Source of the DNA: an uncultured Oscillibacter sp.
GTDB taxonomy: Bacteria > Bacillota > Clostridia > Oscillospirales > Oscillospiraceae
Direction of reading: 5' to 3'
Length of the DNA stretch: 47,446 nt
Assembly (NCBI GenBank): GCA_910585245.1
Contig: CAJUCO010000017.1
Location: forward strand, 1 to 47,446
Shown: piece after piece, positions 7,328-14,774 of the stretch
Numbering within the stretch: the first letter of the stretch is position 1
How the letters are laid out: each line of letters begins with the position of its first letter
Notes under the pieces: model-generated
Told to the model about the DNA's origin: nothing
What the model saw: only the letters and a program-made list of their open reading frames with translations
Database searches by the model: none
Made by a program: the position numbers and the translations under genes

Positions 7328-8729
7328 ACACCAGTTTCTCGAAGTAGAAAAACGTCTCATCCTCCCCGTGTTTGCGCATACAGGCGGAGAGCATCCTGAA
7401 AGACGCCTGATTCTCCTTGAAGCACTTGGCGAAGACCCTTCCCAGGTGGAGCTTGTACAGCCCCCACTCCGCCGCCGCCGTAAACGCCTCCACACCGTAG
7501 CCATTCCCGGCATAGGCCTTGTCAATCCGGCAGCCCAGCTCCGCGCCGCCCCGGCAGTCGAAGTTGTAGAGCACTGCCTCGCCAATGAACTTCCCCTCCA
7601 GACGGACGGCGAAATTTACCGCGAGATGATTTGCAAAGTCCCGCTCCGCCACATGGAAGAAGCTCCGCTCCTCCACCGACCCCCCCAGGCCCGCCACGTC
7701 GTCATAGCCCCACCAGCGGTTCCGCTCCTGGTCCAGAACCAGGGCGTTGTAAGCGGGGATGTCCTTTTCCGTCAGAGCGGAGAGGGTCAGCCGGGCCGTC
7801 TCCACCTTGGGAATCTCTTTGATGTGGCGCATCAGCTCGTTCATGGGCTCGAAGCGGTACTTTGGGGCCAGCTTCGCCGGACCGTACTGGAGTTTGGAGG
7901 TCCGAAGGCCCTTGTCCGCCGCGTCGTCCTCCCGGTCAATCCACTGGCAGTTGCCCCCAAAGGCCTGGGCGAAGGCCTGGACAAAGGCCGGGTACACGCC
8001 GGTGTAAGAATACAGGGCCTTTTCAATGTGGATAATCAAAGTGTCCCCACAGCGCTCCGCCAGGGCCAGGGCAATGAGCTTGTCCCCGTCGAACATCCCC
8101 CCGGCGGTAAACCAGGGCTTTCCCGCCAGTTTCAACATCTTCTTCGCCAGCTTCAGCTCATCCAGGGCCTTGGCGTTGTCCCCCTTGGGAAACTCTGCCT
8201 CATAGTCCCGCCAGAACTGCTCCACCGCCCCGGCGTTCTCCGCCGTCAGGGGGCGGACCTCCGCCTCCGGCCACTGGGCCCGGAATTTCTTGATGTGGTT
8301 GCGCTGGCCGGAGTAACGCCGCCCGCTGAAGTATTGGAGATCCTCCCGGTAGTACACGTAGTCCCGCCAGGTGCGGATGTCGCTGACCCGCACATAGGGA
8401 TAGCGGCTCAGAAGCTCCCCGGCCTTGTGCTGTGGCACCATGGAGATCACCGGCAACTGCCCCGCCTCCAGGCAGTAGGCCTCAATCGCCTGCAAGGCCG
8501 CGTCCACGTCCCCCTCCGGCCCGGGGACGGGATAGTCGAAGTTCCACCCGTAAGCGTCCCGGTTCCGGACCACGAGACAGCCCGCGATCTCCGCCCAGGC
8601 GGGGTGGAGCGTCTTTTTCCACATGAGCTTCGTGCCCAGGGAGTATTCGCAAAGGCCGTAATTACAATCCTTGTAGTAGCGCCGTAGCTTCGCGCCGTCC
8701 TGTTTGGTCACTGGTTTAAACTGTTGCAT
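7326..8729 (-). CDS. DUF2156 (LPG-synthase-like) domain fused to a GNAT acetyltransferase
   Basis: The start is taken at the MQQFKP methionine (8729): AAGGA lies 8 bases upstream of it but overlaps the alternative ATG three codons earlier. The 467-aa product has two acyltransferase-fold parts. Residues 1 to about 290 resemble DUF2156, related to the phosphatidylglycerol lysyltransferase catalytic domain, with the NHIKKF segment and GGMFDGDKLIALALAE core. Residues about 300-467 are a RimJ/RimL-like GNAT domain (VETARLTLSAL, GCRIDKAYAGNGYG acetyl-CoA loop). DUF2156 proteins use aminoacyl-tRNA or acyl-CoA donors; the acceptor here is unknown. No membrane segments are seen, so it is not a full MprF. 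It stands alone between convergent and divergent neighbours. Confidence 0.75.
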   Translation of the reverse strand: MQQFKPVTKQDGAKLRRYYKDCNYGLCEYSLGTKLMWKKTLHPAWAEIAGCLVVRNRDAYGWNFDYPVPGPEGDVDAALQAIEAYCLEAGQLPVISMVPQHKAGELLSRYPYVRVSDIRTWRDYVYYREDLQYFSGRRYSGQRNHIKKFRAQWPEAEVRPLTAENAGAVEQFWRDYEAEFPKGDNAKALDELKLAKKMLKLAGKPWFTAGGMFDGDKLIALALAERCGDTLIIHIEKALYSYTGVYPAFVQAFAQAFGGNCQWIDREDDAADKGLRTSKLQYGPAKLAPKYRFEPMNELMRHIKEIPKVETARLTLSALTEKDIPAYNALVLDQERNRWWGYDDVAGLGGSVEERSFFHVAERDFANHLAVNFAVRLEGKFIGEAVLYNFDCRGGAELGCRIDKAYAGNGYGVEAFTAAAEWGLYKLHLGRVFAKCFKENQASFRMLSACMRKHGEDETFFYFEKLV

Positions 8730-8849
8730 AAGTCCCATCCTTAGTTTTATTTTGTAATAATTGTATAGAAAACCACATCACGTCAAAGCGTGAAATGAAC
8801 AACTTTCCATCTAGTAAAAACATTTTGTGAATTTTTTTTGTATTTTTTC

Positions 8850-8878
8850 TTGACGAATGGATTTGCATATAGTATATT
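8850..8878 (+). promoter_or_regulatory. Promoter of the sodium symporter gene
   Basis: TTGACG (8850-8855) and TATATT (8873-8878) are spaced by 17 bases in an AT-rich region, with the RBS AGAGGAGG at 8897-8904 and a GTG start at 8912. Confidence 0.7.
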
Positions 8879-8911
8879 TGTTAATAATTACCGATAAGAG
8901 GAGGTATTTTT

Positions 8912-10459
8912 GTGGAAAACGAGAGAGGTTCCTGGGGAAGTAACTTAGGCTTCCTATTGGCCGCCATCGGCTCTGCTGTGGGCCTGGGCAACATCTGGGG
9001 ATTCCCCTACAAAATGGGCAAGTCCGGCGGCTTCGCCTTCCTGGTCATCTATGTGCTGCTGGCCATCTTCGTGGGCTTTAGCATCATGATGAGCGAGCTG
9101 GCCATGGGCCGGAAGACCGGCAAGGGCACCATCGGCGCATATCACGCCCTGTCCGCGCGCTTCAAGTGGGTGGGCTGGCTGGCGGTGTTCTCCCCCTTCG
9201 TCATTTTGAGCTTCTACACGGTTCTGGGCGGCTACTGCATCGAGTATATGTCCCTGAACCTGAGCAACCTGGCCTTCGCCGGGGCGGAGATCAAGACGGG
9301 GTCCGACCTGTTCGGCTCCATGCTGACCAATCCCTTTGGCTGCGTCATGTTCACCCTCCTGTTCATGATCATTTGCTATCTCATCAACCGAGGCGGCATC
9401 TCCGGGGGCATTGAGAAGTTCAACAACGTGGGTATGCCCGCCCTGTTTGTGATGCTGGTGATCATCATTATCCGCTCCGTCACCTTGCCCGGTGCGGCGG
9501 AGGGGCTGAAGTTCATGTTCCTCCCCGGCTACGCGGTGGAAGCGGGCTTCATTCCCGAATCTCCCAGCTTCATCTCCGTTCTGGCTACGGCAGGCGGACA
9601 GATGTTCTTCTCGCTGTCCCTGGCCATGGGCATCACCATTACCTACGGCTCCTATATGAAAAAATCCCAGAACATCGTGAAGAACTCTGTGGTGGTGGTT
9701 TTCGCGGACACCTTGGTGGCCATCATGGCGGGCATCGCCGTCATCCCCGCCGCCGTGGCGACCTACGGCCCCAGCGCCACCCTCAGCGGTCCCAAGCTGC
9801 TGTTCATCACCCTTCAAGACGTGTTCCAGGCCATGGGCGCCATCGGCCCCCTGTTCGGCGTGATCTTCTACCTGTTCGTGCTGGTGGCGGCCATTTCCTC
9901 CGCCATCGCCCTGATTGAAGTGGTGGTCACCTTCCTGCTGGACCACGCGGAGAGCAAGGGCAAGCAGGGCAACCGTTCCAAGACCGTGTTCTGGGTGTGC
10001 GTAGCCATCATGGTTGAGGCCGCCCTGGTGGCCGTAGACGGCCTGGGCAGCAACGGCGTGTGGGTGCCTTTCCAGAAGATGATTGGCATCGGCCCCTGGA
10101 ACGACTGCTGGCTGGACTTCATGGATGCCCTGTCCGAGGGTCTGGCCATGCCCGCCGGCGCGCTGATTATGAGCATCATGATCGGCTGGGAGCTGCGGAC
10201 CAAGCCCATTACCGACGAGATTCACCATGGCGCGGAGCAGATTCACTGGCTGAACACCTTCATGGACATCTGCCTGAAATTCATTGTCCCCATTGCCATG
10301 GCCTTCATCCTGGGCGGCCAGATCGGTGACTTCTTCACCATGGATGCCGAGACTCAGGGACAGAGCGTCTACTATATCGGCTATAGCGTGGGCGCGGCGA
10401 TCCTGCTGGTGTCCTGGCTGGTGGCCATCAACTCCCCCAAGCGGAAGGAGAAGCTGTAA
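8912..10459 (+). CDS. Sodium-dependent transporter, neurotransmitter:sodium symporter (NSS/SNF) family
   Basis: This 515-aa integral membrane protein of about 12 helices starts at GTG with a strong RBS. Helix 1 carries the family signature GSAVGLGNIWGFPYKMGKSGG (about 19-39), whose unwound part binds Na+ and substrate. The remaining hydrophobic segments spread evenly to the C-terminus, which ends in a Lys-rich SPKRKEKL. Bacterial NSS proteins such as LeuT, TnaT and MhsT import amino acids with Na+. Substrate cannot be read from sequence alone. It is monocistronic, with its own promoter and a strong terminator. The Na+ gradient could be supplied by the Rnf complex encoded downstream, which is inference. 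Confidence 0.92.
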   Translation: MENERGSWGSNLGFLLAAIGSAVGLGNIWGFPYKMGKSGGFAFLVIYVLLAIFVGFSIMMSELAMGRKTGKGTIGAYHALSARFKWVGWLAVFSPFVILSFYTVLGGYCIEYMSLNLSNLAFAGAEIKTGSDLFGSMLTNPFGCVMFTLLFMIICYLINRGGISGGIEKFNNVGMPALFVMLVIIIIRSVTLPGAAEGLKFMFLPGYAVEAGFIPESPSFISVLATAGGQMFFSLSLAMGITITYGSYMKKSQNIVKNSVVVVFADTLVAIMAGIAVIPAAVATYGPSATLSGPKLLFITLQDVFQAMGAIGPLFGVIFYLFVLVAAISSAIALIEVVVTFLLDHAESKGKQGNRSKTVFWVCVAIMVEAALVAVDGLGSNGVWVPFQKMIGIGPWNDCWLDFMDALSEGLAMPAGALIMSIMIGWELRTKPITDEIHHGAEQIHWLNTFMDICLKFIVPIAMAFILGGQIGDFFTMDAETQGQSVYYIGYSVGAAILLVSWLVAINSPKRKEKL

Positions 10460-10494
10460 ATCCAGTCTTCCCAAAGAGAAACATCTTAGCCTTG

Positions 10495-10526
10495 AAAAGG
10501 GCGGAGCTTCGGCTCCGCCCTTTTTT
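10495..10526 (+). terminator. Rho-independent terminator of the symporter gene
   Basis: A stem of at least 9 bp (GGGCGGAGC, 10499-10507, pairing with 10512-10520) closes a TTCG tetraloop, extends by flanking A/T pairs and ends in six T. A textbook terminator. Confidence 0.95.
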
Positions 10527-10578
10527 CAGCGGGGTCCCCCTCACTATATCAAATTTCACCAAAATTGCAAGGCTTTTC

Positions 10579-10607
10579 TTGACCACGCCGTCAAGCTCTG
10601 CTATGAT
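10579..10607 (+). promoter_or_regulatory. Promoter of the sugar O-acetyltransferase gene
   Basis: TTGACC (10579-10584), a 17-base spacer and TATGAT (10602-10607), followed by the RBS ACAGGAGGG near 10623-10631. Confidence 0.7.
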
Positions 10608-10637
10608 GAACCAAAGAACGCTACAGGAGGGATTCCC

Positions 10638-11243
10638 ATGACGGAACAGGAAAAGCGCCTCGCGGGCAAGCTCTACTATCCCCCGGACCCGGAGCTGACG
10701 GAGGCCCGGATGCGGGCCAAGCGCCTCTGCCACCGGCTGAACACCCTGGCTCCGGATGATTTCCAGGGCCGGGACACTACTATCCGGGAGCTCTTTGCTC
10801 ACGCCGGGAAGGACGCCTGGGTGGAGTCCAACTTCCGCTGCGACTACGGGACCCAGATTTCCGTGGGGGATTATTTCTTTGCCAACTACGACTGCATCTT
10901 CCTGGACATCGCCCCCATCACCATCGGCAACCGGGTCTACATCGCCCCCCGGGTCTGCATCTACACGGTGAACCACCCCATGGTGCCGGAGGTGCGGAAC
11001 ACGGACCTGGAATATGGCCGCCCCGTCACCATTGAGGACAATGTGTGGATTGGGGGCAACGTGGTGATCCTCCCCGGGGTGACCATCGGGGAGGGGGCCG
11101 TCATCGCCGCCGGGTCCGTAGTCACCCGGGACATTCCGCCCCGGGTGGTGGCCGGGGGAAATCCCTGCCGGGTCATCCGCCCCTTGACGGAGGCGGACCG
11201 GGAGAAGTGGGAAGCCGCCCGCCGGGAACACGATGAAACCTGA
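10638..11243 (+). CDS. maa: Sugar O-acetyltransferase (maltose/galactoside acetyltransferase family)
   Basis: This 201-aa protein starts at the ATG preceded by AGGAGG; in-frame codons further upstream lie beyond the promoter and terminator and are not used. An N-terminal Mac domain (KLYYPPDPELTEARMRAK) precedes a left-handed beta-helix of hexapeptide repeats (ISVGDY, ITIGNR, VTIEDNVWIGGN, VTIGEGAVIAAGS). The catalytic His is H113 in YTVNHPM. Family members acetylate the 6-hydroxyl of maltose, glucose or galactosides with acetyl-CoA, usually as trimers, perhaps for detoxification of excess sugar. It is monocistronic with its own promoter and terminator. The symbol is a family-level guess; lacA- or nodL-like specificity is equally possible. 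Confidence 0.88.
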   Translation: MTEQEKRLAGKLYYPPDPELTEARMRAKRLCHRLNTLAPDDFQGRDTTIRELFAHAGKDAWVESNFRCDYGTQISVGDYFFANYDCIFLDIAPITIGNRVYIAPRVCIYTVNHPMVPEVRNTDLEYGRPVTIEDNVWIGGNVVILPGVTIGEGAVIAAGSVVTRDIPPRVVAGGNPCRVIRPLTEADREKWEAARREHDET

Positions 11244-11251
11244 ATCCCGCC

Positions 11252-11278
11252 AAGCCGCCCAACCGGGCGGCTTTTTTT
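11252..11278 (+). terminator. Terminator between acetyltransferase and NUDIX genes
   Basis: Stem GCCGCCC (11254-11260) with GGGCGGC (11265-11271), extended by AA/TT pairs, followed by seven T. It overlaps the stop of the convergent NUDIX gene. Confidence 0.92.
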
Positions 11279-11744
11279 AAAGAAGGGGCTTCCCGTTCAG
11301 CGCCGCCCCAACCAGCTTGTCCCCCTGGTAGCGGAGCTTGAGGGAGAAGAAGGGTTCGCCCTCCTCCAAAAGACGGAGGAAAATCTTGTCCCCCTCCCAC
11401 AATGGAAGAGACAGAAGGTCCGCCTTTTTGATCCATTGAAGCACCCCTTCGTCGCAAGGGTGGGCCGTCCCCGTCCAGGCGGAGGCGGTGAAGAGGTGCA
11501 TATACTCCGTGGGGGCCTGGTCGGAGACAAAGGTCACAAGCCCCCGGTAGCGATACTCCGTCAGCGTCAGGCCCGTTTCCTCAAAGCACTCCCGGAGCAC
11601 GCAATTCTCCGGGCTCTCCCCGTCCTGAAATTTGCCCCCCACGCCAATCCACTTTCCCTGGTTCACGTCGTGGTCCTTTTTCACCCGGTGGAGCATCAGG
11701 TACTCGTCTCCCCGCTCCAGATAGCACAGCGTGGAATACAGCAT
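11277..11744 (-). CDS. NUDIX hydrolase (MutT/8-oxo-dGTP diphosphatase-like)
   Basis: This 155-aa protein starts at 11744 with GGAGAGG about 10 bases upstream. It has a complete NUDIX box GX5EX7REUXEEXGU at residues 37-59 (GGKFQDGESPENCVLRECFE... with R51, E52, E55, E56, G58), which binds Mg2+ and hydrolyses nucleoside diphosphates linked to another moiety. The preceding HRVKKDHDVNQGKWIGVGGK is typical of the 8-oxo-dGTP diphosphatase type in Firmicutes. A nucleotide-sanitising role is likely, but the substrate is not proven. It is divergent from the SLOG gene and convergent with the acetyltransferase gene. Confidence 0.88.
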   Translation of the reverse strand: MLYSTLCYLERGDEYLMLHRVKKDHDVNQGKWIGVGGKFQDGESPENCVLRECFEETGLTLTEYRYRGLVTFVSDQAPTEYMHLFTASAWTGTAHPCDEGVLQWIKKADLLSLPLWEGDKIFLRLLEEGEPFFSLKLRYQGDKLVGAALNGKPLL

Positions 11745-11819
11745 ATGCTGTCCTCTCCTTCCCGCGGCAGCGCACCGCTCGAAATTCATTATACCTCTCC
11801 GGCCGGAAAAAGAAAAGAC

Positions 11820-11848
11820 TTTACATTTTAAAACAGATGTTCTATAAT
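11820..11848 (+). promoter_or_regulatory. Promoter of the SLOG-family gene
   Basis: TTTACA (11820-11825), 17-base spacer, TATAAT (11843-11848): a strong sigma-A promoter. Transcription would start near 11855, which rules out the upstream in-frame ATG at 11853 as start. Confidence 0.8.
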
Positions 11849-11894
11849 AACAGTGTCCATTCCCGGTATCCATTCCACGGAGAGGAGGTCCCCC

Positions 11895-12410
11895 ATGCGC
11901 TCCAGACAAATCAGCTGCTGCTTCACCGGTCACCGCCCCGAAAAACTCCCCTGGCGCTATGACGAAACGGACCGGCGCTGCCTCTATTTGAAACAGCGCA
12001 TCGCCGACGCGGTGGAAGCCAGCTATGAGGAGGGCTACCGCCACTTCCTCTGCGGCATGGCCCTGGGCTGCGACCTCTATTTCTGCGAGGCGGTCCTGGC
12101 CCTTCGGGGGAAATGTCCGGATGTGACGGTGGAGGCCGCCATCCCCTGCCCCACCCAGGCGGACGCCTGGGTCCCGGATCAGCGGCAGCGGTACCGGCGC
12201 TTAGTGGAAGCCTGCGACTTTGAAACTCTGGTCTCCGCCAGGTACACCTCCTACTGTATGCAGCGGCGGGACCGCTATATGGTGGATCACGCCTCCTTGC
12301 TCATCGCCGCCTTCGACGGCACCCCTGGCGGCACCCGGTATACCATGCAGTACGCCATAAGCCGGGGGGTCTCCATTGTGGACCTGCCCCTGATTGCAAA
12401 AGCGCCCTGA
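11895..12410 (+). CDS. SLOG-family (DUF1273/YpsA-like) protein
   Basis: This 171-aa protein starts at the ATG after AGAGGAGG. The N-terminus CCFTGHRPEKLPW is the hallmark of DUF1273/SLOG Rossmann-like proteins. Later come the GMALGCDLYFCEAV segment, an Arg-rich QRQRYRRL stretch and MVDHASLLIAAFDGTPGGTRYTM, as in YpsA. SLOG domains bind nucleotide-derived ligands; YpsA affects cell division and septation in Bacillus and Staphylococcus. The stop codon lies inside a hairpin that forms one flank of intergenic element A. Role in this organism unknown. Confidence 0.8.
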   Translation: MRSRQISCCFTGHRPEKLPWRYDETDRRCLYLKQRIADAVEASYEEGYRHFLCGMALGCDLYFCEAVLALRGKCPDVTVEAAIPCPTQADAWVPDQRQRYRRLVEACDFETLVSARYTSYCMQRRDRYMVDHASLLIAAFDGTPGGTRYTMQYAISRGVSIVDLPLIAKAP

Positions 12411-12424
12411 ATTTTTCAGGGCGC
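12401..12424. repeat. Left flanking direct repeat of element A (a hairpin)
   Basis: This 24-bp stretch is itself a hairpin (GCGCCCTGAA, loop, TTCAGGGCGC). It recurs with one mismatch (C versus A at its fifth base) at 12597-12620, bracketing element A exactly. The left copy contains the stop codon of the SLOG gene. Confidence 0.8.
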
Positions 12425-12596
12425 CTCAGGCTGTCGAAAATTCTTTTTCGACAGCCTGAGCAAGTTTTCAGACCTTTCAACTTTCAAAAGGTCTGAAAAA
12501 CTTCTGATTCAAAACGAGAGAAACCCCTGATGGGTTTCTCTCGTAGCTCTTTTCCTTTCCGCTCCCTTTCAGACGGTACTTTTTTTGACAAGCTGA
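12425..12596. mobile_element. Multi-hairpin intergenic element, copy A (MITE-like or structured RNA)
   Basis: This 172-bp non-coding block contains three strong hairpins. Stem 1 is a perfect 14-bp CAGGCTGTCGAAAA stem (12428-12459), stem 2 is centred near 12483, and stem 3 is a perfect 12-bp CGAGAGAAACCC stem (about 12516-12544). The same architecture and much of the sequence recur at 38983-39147 (copy B), with compensatory pair changes in the stems. The two ends are imperfect inverted repeats: TCAGGCTGTC at the left, GACAAGCTGA at the right. It is bracketed by 24-bp direct repeats of a local hairpin. No reading frame is supported. It accounts for most of the 276-bp gap between the SLOG and gpr genes. 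Confidence 0.7.
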
Positions 12597-12620
12597 AGCG
12601 ACCTGAATTTTTCAGGGCGC
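12597..12620. repeat. Right flanking direct repeat of element A
   Basis: Near-identical copy (23 of 24) of 12401-12424, immediately after the right end of element A. It looks like a long target-site duplication of a hairpin. Confidence 0.8.
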
Positions 12621-12686
12621 TCTTCGCATAATTCGCCACCTTCCGCAAAACCTATCTCAAGTAATTTCGGTTTGGGAGGCGGCCCT

Positions 12687-13583
12687 ATGTTTGCAAAGCG
12701 TACAGATCTGGCTCTGGAAGCCCGGGAACTCTGGCAGGAATCCACGGAGAAGACCACCCGGCTCTCCGGCGTCAAGGCCACAAAGTCCAGGGAGGAGGGC
12801 TACCCGGTGACCCGGGTGGACATTCTGGACCAGCGGGGGGAAAAGGCCCTGGGGAAACCCTGCGGCTGCTATTTCACCATTGACCTCACCAGCTTCTGGC
12901 AGCGGAAGACGGACTTTTTCGAGCGGGCCGTCCGGGCGGTGGGCAGCCAGCTAAAGGCTCTGCTTCCCGGAGAGGGGCCGGTGCTGGTGGTGGGTCTGGG
13001 GAACGCCGCCATGACGCCGGACGCCGTCGGGCCCCTGGCGGCAGACAATGTGCTGGTCACCCGGCACCTCATCTCCGCCATGCCCAAGCATTTTGCCGGG
13101 TTCCGCCCGGTGGCGGTATTCCGGGCGGGCGTGTTGGGCACCACCGGTGTGGAGTCCGCCGAATCCGTCCGGGGCCTGGTGGAACAGGTGAAGCCCTCTT
13201 TGGTCATCGTCATCGACGCCCTGGCCGCCCGGAGGGTGGGGCGGATGTGCACCACGGTGCAGCTGACAGACACCGGCATCGTCCCCGGCTCCGGCGTGGG
13301 AAACCACCGCGCGGCCCTGAACCGGGAGACCTTGGGTGTCCCGGTGCTCTCCATCGGTGTGCCCACGGTGGTGGACGCCGCCACCCTGGCGGCGGACCTT
13401 CTGGAGGAAGCGGGCATCGCCGAGCTGGATGAGACCCGGCTCCGCCACGGAAAAGCCCCCCTGACGGTGACCAGCCGGGACGTGGACCAACAGGTCCGGG
13501 AGCTGAGCAAGGTGGTGGGCTATGGCATCAACTGGGCCCTGCAGGACCTGGAGATTGAGGAGATCAACGCGCTGTTAGCGTGA
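12687..13583 (+). CDS. gpr: GPR endopeptidase (germination protease)
   Basis: This 298-aa protein initiates spore outgrowth by cleaving small acid-soluble spore proteins in the spore core, and is made as an autoprocessed zymogen. It shows the peptidase A25 features: RTDLALEARELW near the N-terminus (processing region), VLVVGLGNAAMTPDAVGPLA, FRAGVLGTTGVES and VIDALAARR, followed by GSGVGNHRAALN. The start is ATG 12687 with GGGAGG 7 bases upstream. Length is slightly below that of Bacillus GPR (about 370 aa) but usual for clostridia. It stands alone. Together with the SASP gene in this window it shows that the organism sporulates. Expression would be expected under forespore sigma factors; I saw no clear box. 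Confidence 0.93.
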   Translation: MFAKRTDLALEARELWQESTEKTTRLSGVKATKSREEGYPVTRVDILDQRGEKALGKPCGCYFTIDLTSFWQRKTDFFERAVRAVGSQLKALLPGEGPVLVVGLGNAAMTPDAVGPLAADNVLVTRHLISAMPKHFAGFRPVAVFRAGVLGTTGVESAESVRGLVEQVKPSLVIVIDALAARRVGRMCTTVQLTDTGIVPGSGVGNHRAALNRETLGVPVLSIGVPTVVDAATLAADLLEEAGIAELDETRLRHGKAPLTVTSRDVDQQVRELSKVVGYGINWALQDLEIEEINALLA

Positions 13584-13686
13584 GGAACACCCCCCTGGGG
13601 CTCCAGAGGGTTCGGGCGGGCCCGCTTCTCCCCGGCGCCAGGGCGGCTTTTCTCTGTCCGCTTTGTATACAACTGCGGAAAAAATC

Positions 13687-13720
13687 CCCAACGGACTCTC
13701 TCCGCTGGGGATGCTTTTTA
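13687..13720. terminator. Bidirectional terminator between gpr and rnc
   Basis: A stem around TCCCC-CGGA (13687-13697) and its complement (13703-13713) is flanked by a T-run on the plus side (GCTTTTTATT) and by AAAAAA on the other side, giving a U-run for the leftward rnc transcript. Confidence 0.85.
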
Positions 13721-14398
13721 TTCGGACAGACTTTTCAGGGCGCTACAGGCGGCGGCCTGTTCCGCCTCCTTCTTGCTGTGGCCGGAACCGGAACCGATGG
13801 GCGTGCCGTTTAGCAGCACCTCCGCCGCAAAGGTCTTGGCGTGGTCCGGCCCGTGCTCTCCCACCATGCGGTAAACCAGCACCTGGTCCGCCTGACGCTG
13901 AACCAGTTCCTGGAGGGCCGTCTTGTAATCCCGCCGGCGTTCCTCCACCACCTCTTCCCGCTCCGCTTCCAGCAAGCAGCGGTGAATCAGCGACGAGGCC
14001 GCAAAGATGCCCCCATCCAGGTACACCGCGGCAAAGACCGCCTCCGTGGCATCCGCCAGAATGGAGGTCCGGGTCCGGCCTCCGCCGGACTCCTCCCCCC
14101 GGCCCAGGCGCAAATAGGCCCCCAGGTTCAGCTTCCGGGCCACCTCGTAGAGGCTCTGCTCGCAAACCAGGGCCGCCCGAATCCGGGTCAAGTCCCCCTC
14201 CGGCAGGTCCGGATGCTGGGTGAAGAGGAACTCCGCCGTCACAAACCCCAACACCGAGTCCCCCAAAAATTCCAGACGCTCGTTACTGGACAGGTGTTCC
14301 GCCCGGTGCTCGTTGGCGTAAGAGCTGTGGCACAGGGCCTCCTCCAGAAGCGCCGGATTTTGGAAGGTGTAATTTAGTTGTTTCTCCAGTTCCTGCAT
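13718..14398 (-). CDS. rnc: Ribonuclease III
   Basis: This 226-aa double-strand-specific RNase processes rRNA precursors and structured mRNAs. Residues about 1-145 form the RNase III domain with the signature NERLEFLGDSVL (39-50), which supplies the Mg2+-binding acidic residues, and a second conserved block (ILADATEAVFAAVYLDGG). Residues about 152-226 form a dsRNA-binding domain (DYKTALQELVQ, GSGHSKKEAEQAAACSAL). Length matches the family. It is the last gene of the conserved plsX-acpP-rnc cluster, 28 bp after acpP, with a terminator just beyond. Confidence 0.96.
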   Translation of the reverse strand: MQELEKQLNYTFQNPALLEEALCHSSYANEHRAEHLSSNERLEFLGDSVLGFVTAEFLFTQHPDLPEGDLTRIRAALVCEQSLYEVARKLNLGAYLRLGRGEESGGGRTRTSILADATEAVFAAVYLDGGIFAASSLIHRCLLEAEREEVVEERRRDYKTALQELVQRQADQVLVYRMVGEHGPDHAKTFAAEVLLNGTPIGSGSGHSKKEAEQAAACSALKSLSE

Positions 14399-14426
14399 AA
14401 CGGTCCCCCGCCGAAAATCAGCCGCC

Positions 14427-14675
14427 TTACTTATTCAACTTGCCGGCCAAGTAATTCACCGCGTCGCCCACGGTCTTGAGGTTGCCCAGTTCTTCCTCCT
14501 CAATCTCGCCGACCTCGAATTCCTCCTCCATGGCCATGACCAGTTCCACCAGATCCACGGAGTCCGCCCCCAGGTCCCCCTCGAAAGAGGTGTCCATGTC
14601 GATTTCCTCCGGCTCTTTGGCGAACTGTTCCGCCACCAGCTCCCGCAATACCTTTAAAATCTCTTCATTTGACAT
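14427..14675 (-). CDS. acpP: Acyl carrier protein
   Basis: This 82-aa, strongly acidic helical protein has the phosphopantetheine attachment motif DSVDLVEL with S39. It carries growing acyl chains for fatty-acid synthesis. The RBS GGAG lies 9 bases before the ATG. The position between plsX and rnc is the classic arrangement in Firmicutes. Confidence 0.95.
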   Translation of the reverse strand: MSNEEILKVLRELVAEQFAKEPEEIDMDTSFEGDLGADSVDLVELVMAMEEEFEVGEIEEEELGNLKTVGDAVNYLAGKLNK

Positions 14676-14774
14676 TGCCTTTCACTCCTTCAAAAGACAT
14701 CCCGTCTTGTTGACGTTTTACGAAGTCCATCATACGCAACCGCCGCCCCTCTGTCAAGGGGCATCCGGCAAATT

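Noticed and set aside
8954..10474. A 506-codon leftward frame opposite the NSS transporter
   Set aside because: His/Gln/Gly-rich composition results from complementing hydrophobic codons. The transporter has promoter, RBS and terminator.
10284..10637. Extended N-terminus of the sugar acetyltransferase
   Set aside because: The upstream in-frame codons overlap the transporter gene, a terminator and the promoter at 10579-10607. The ATG at 10638 has a proper RBS.
12401..12620. CRISPR-like repeats
   Set aside because: Only two direct repeats flank a structured element. There are no regular spacers and no cas genes.
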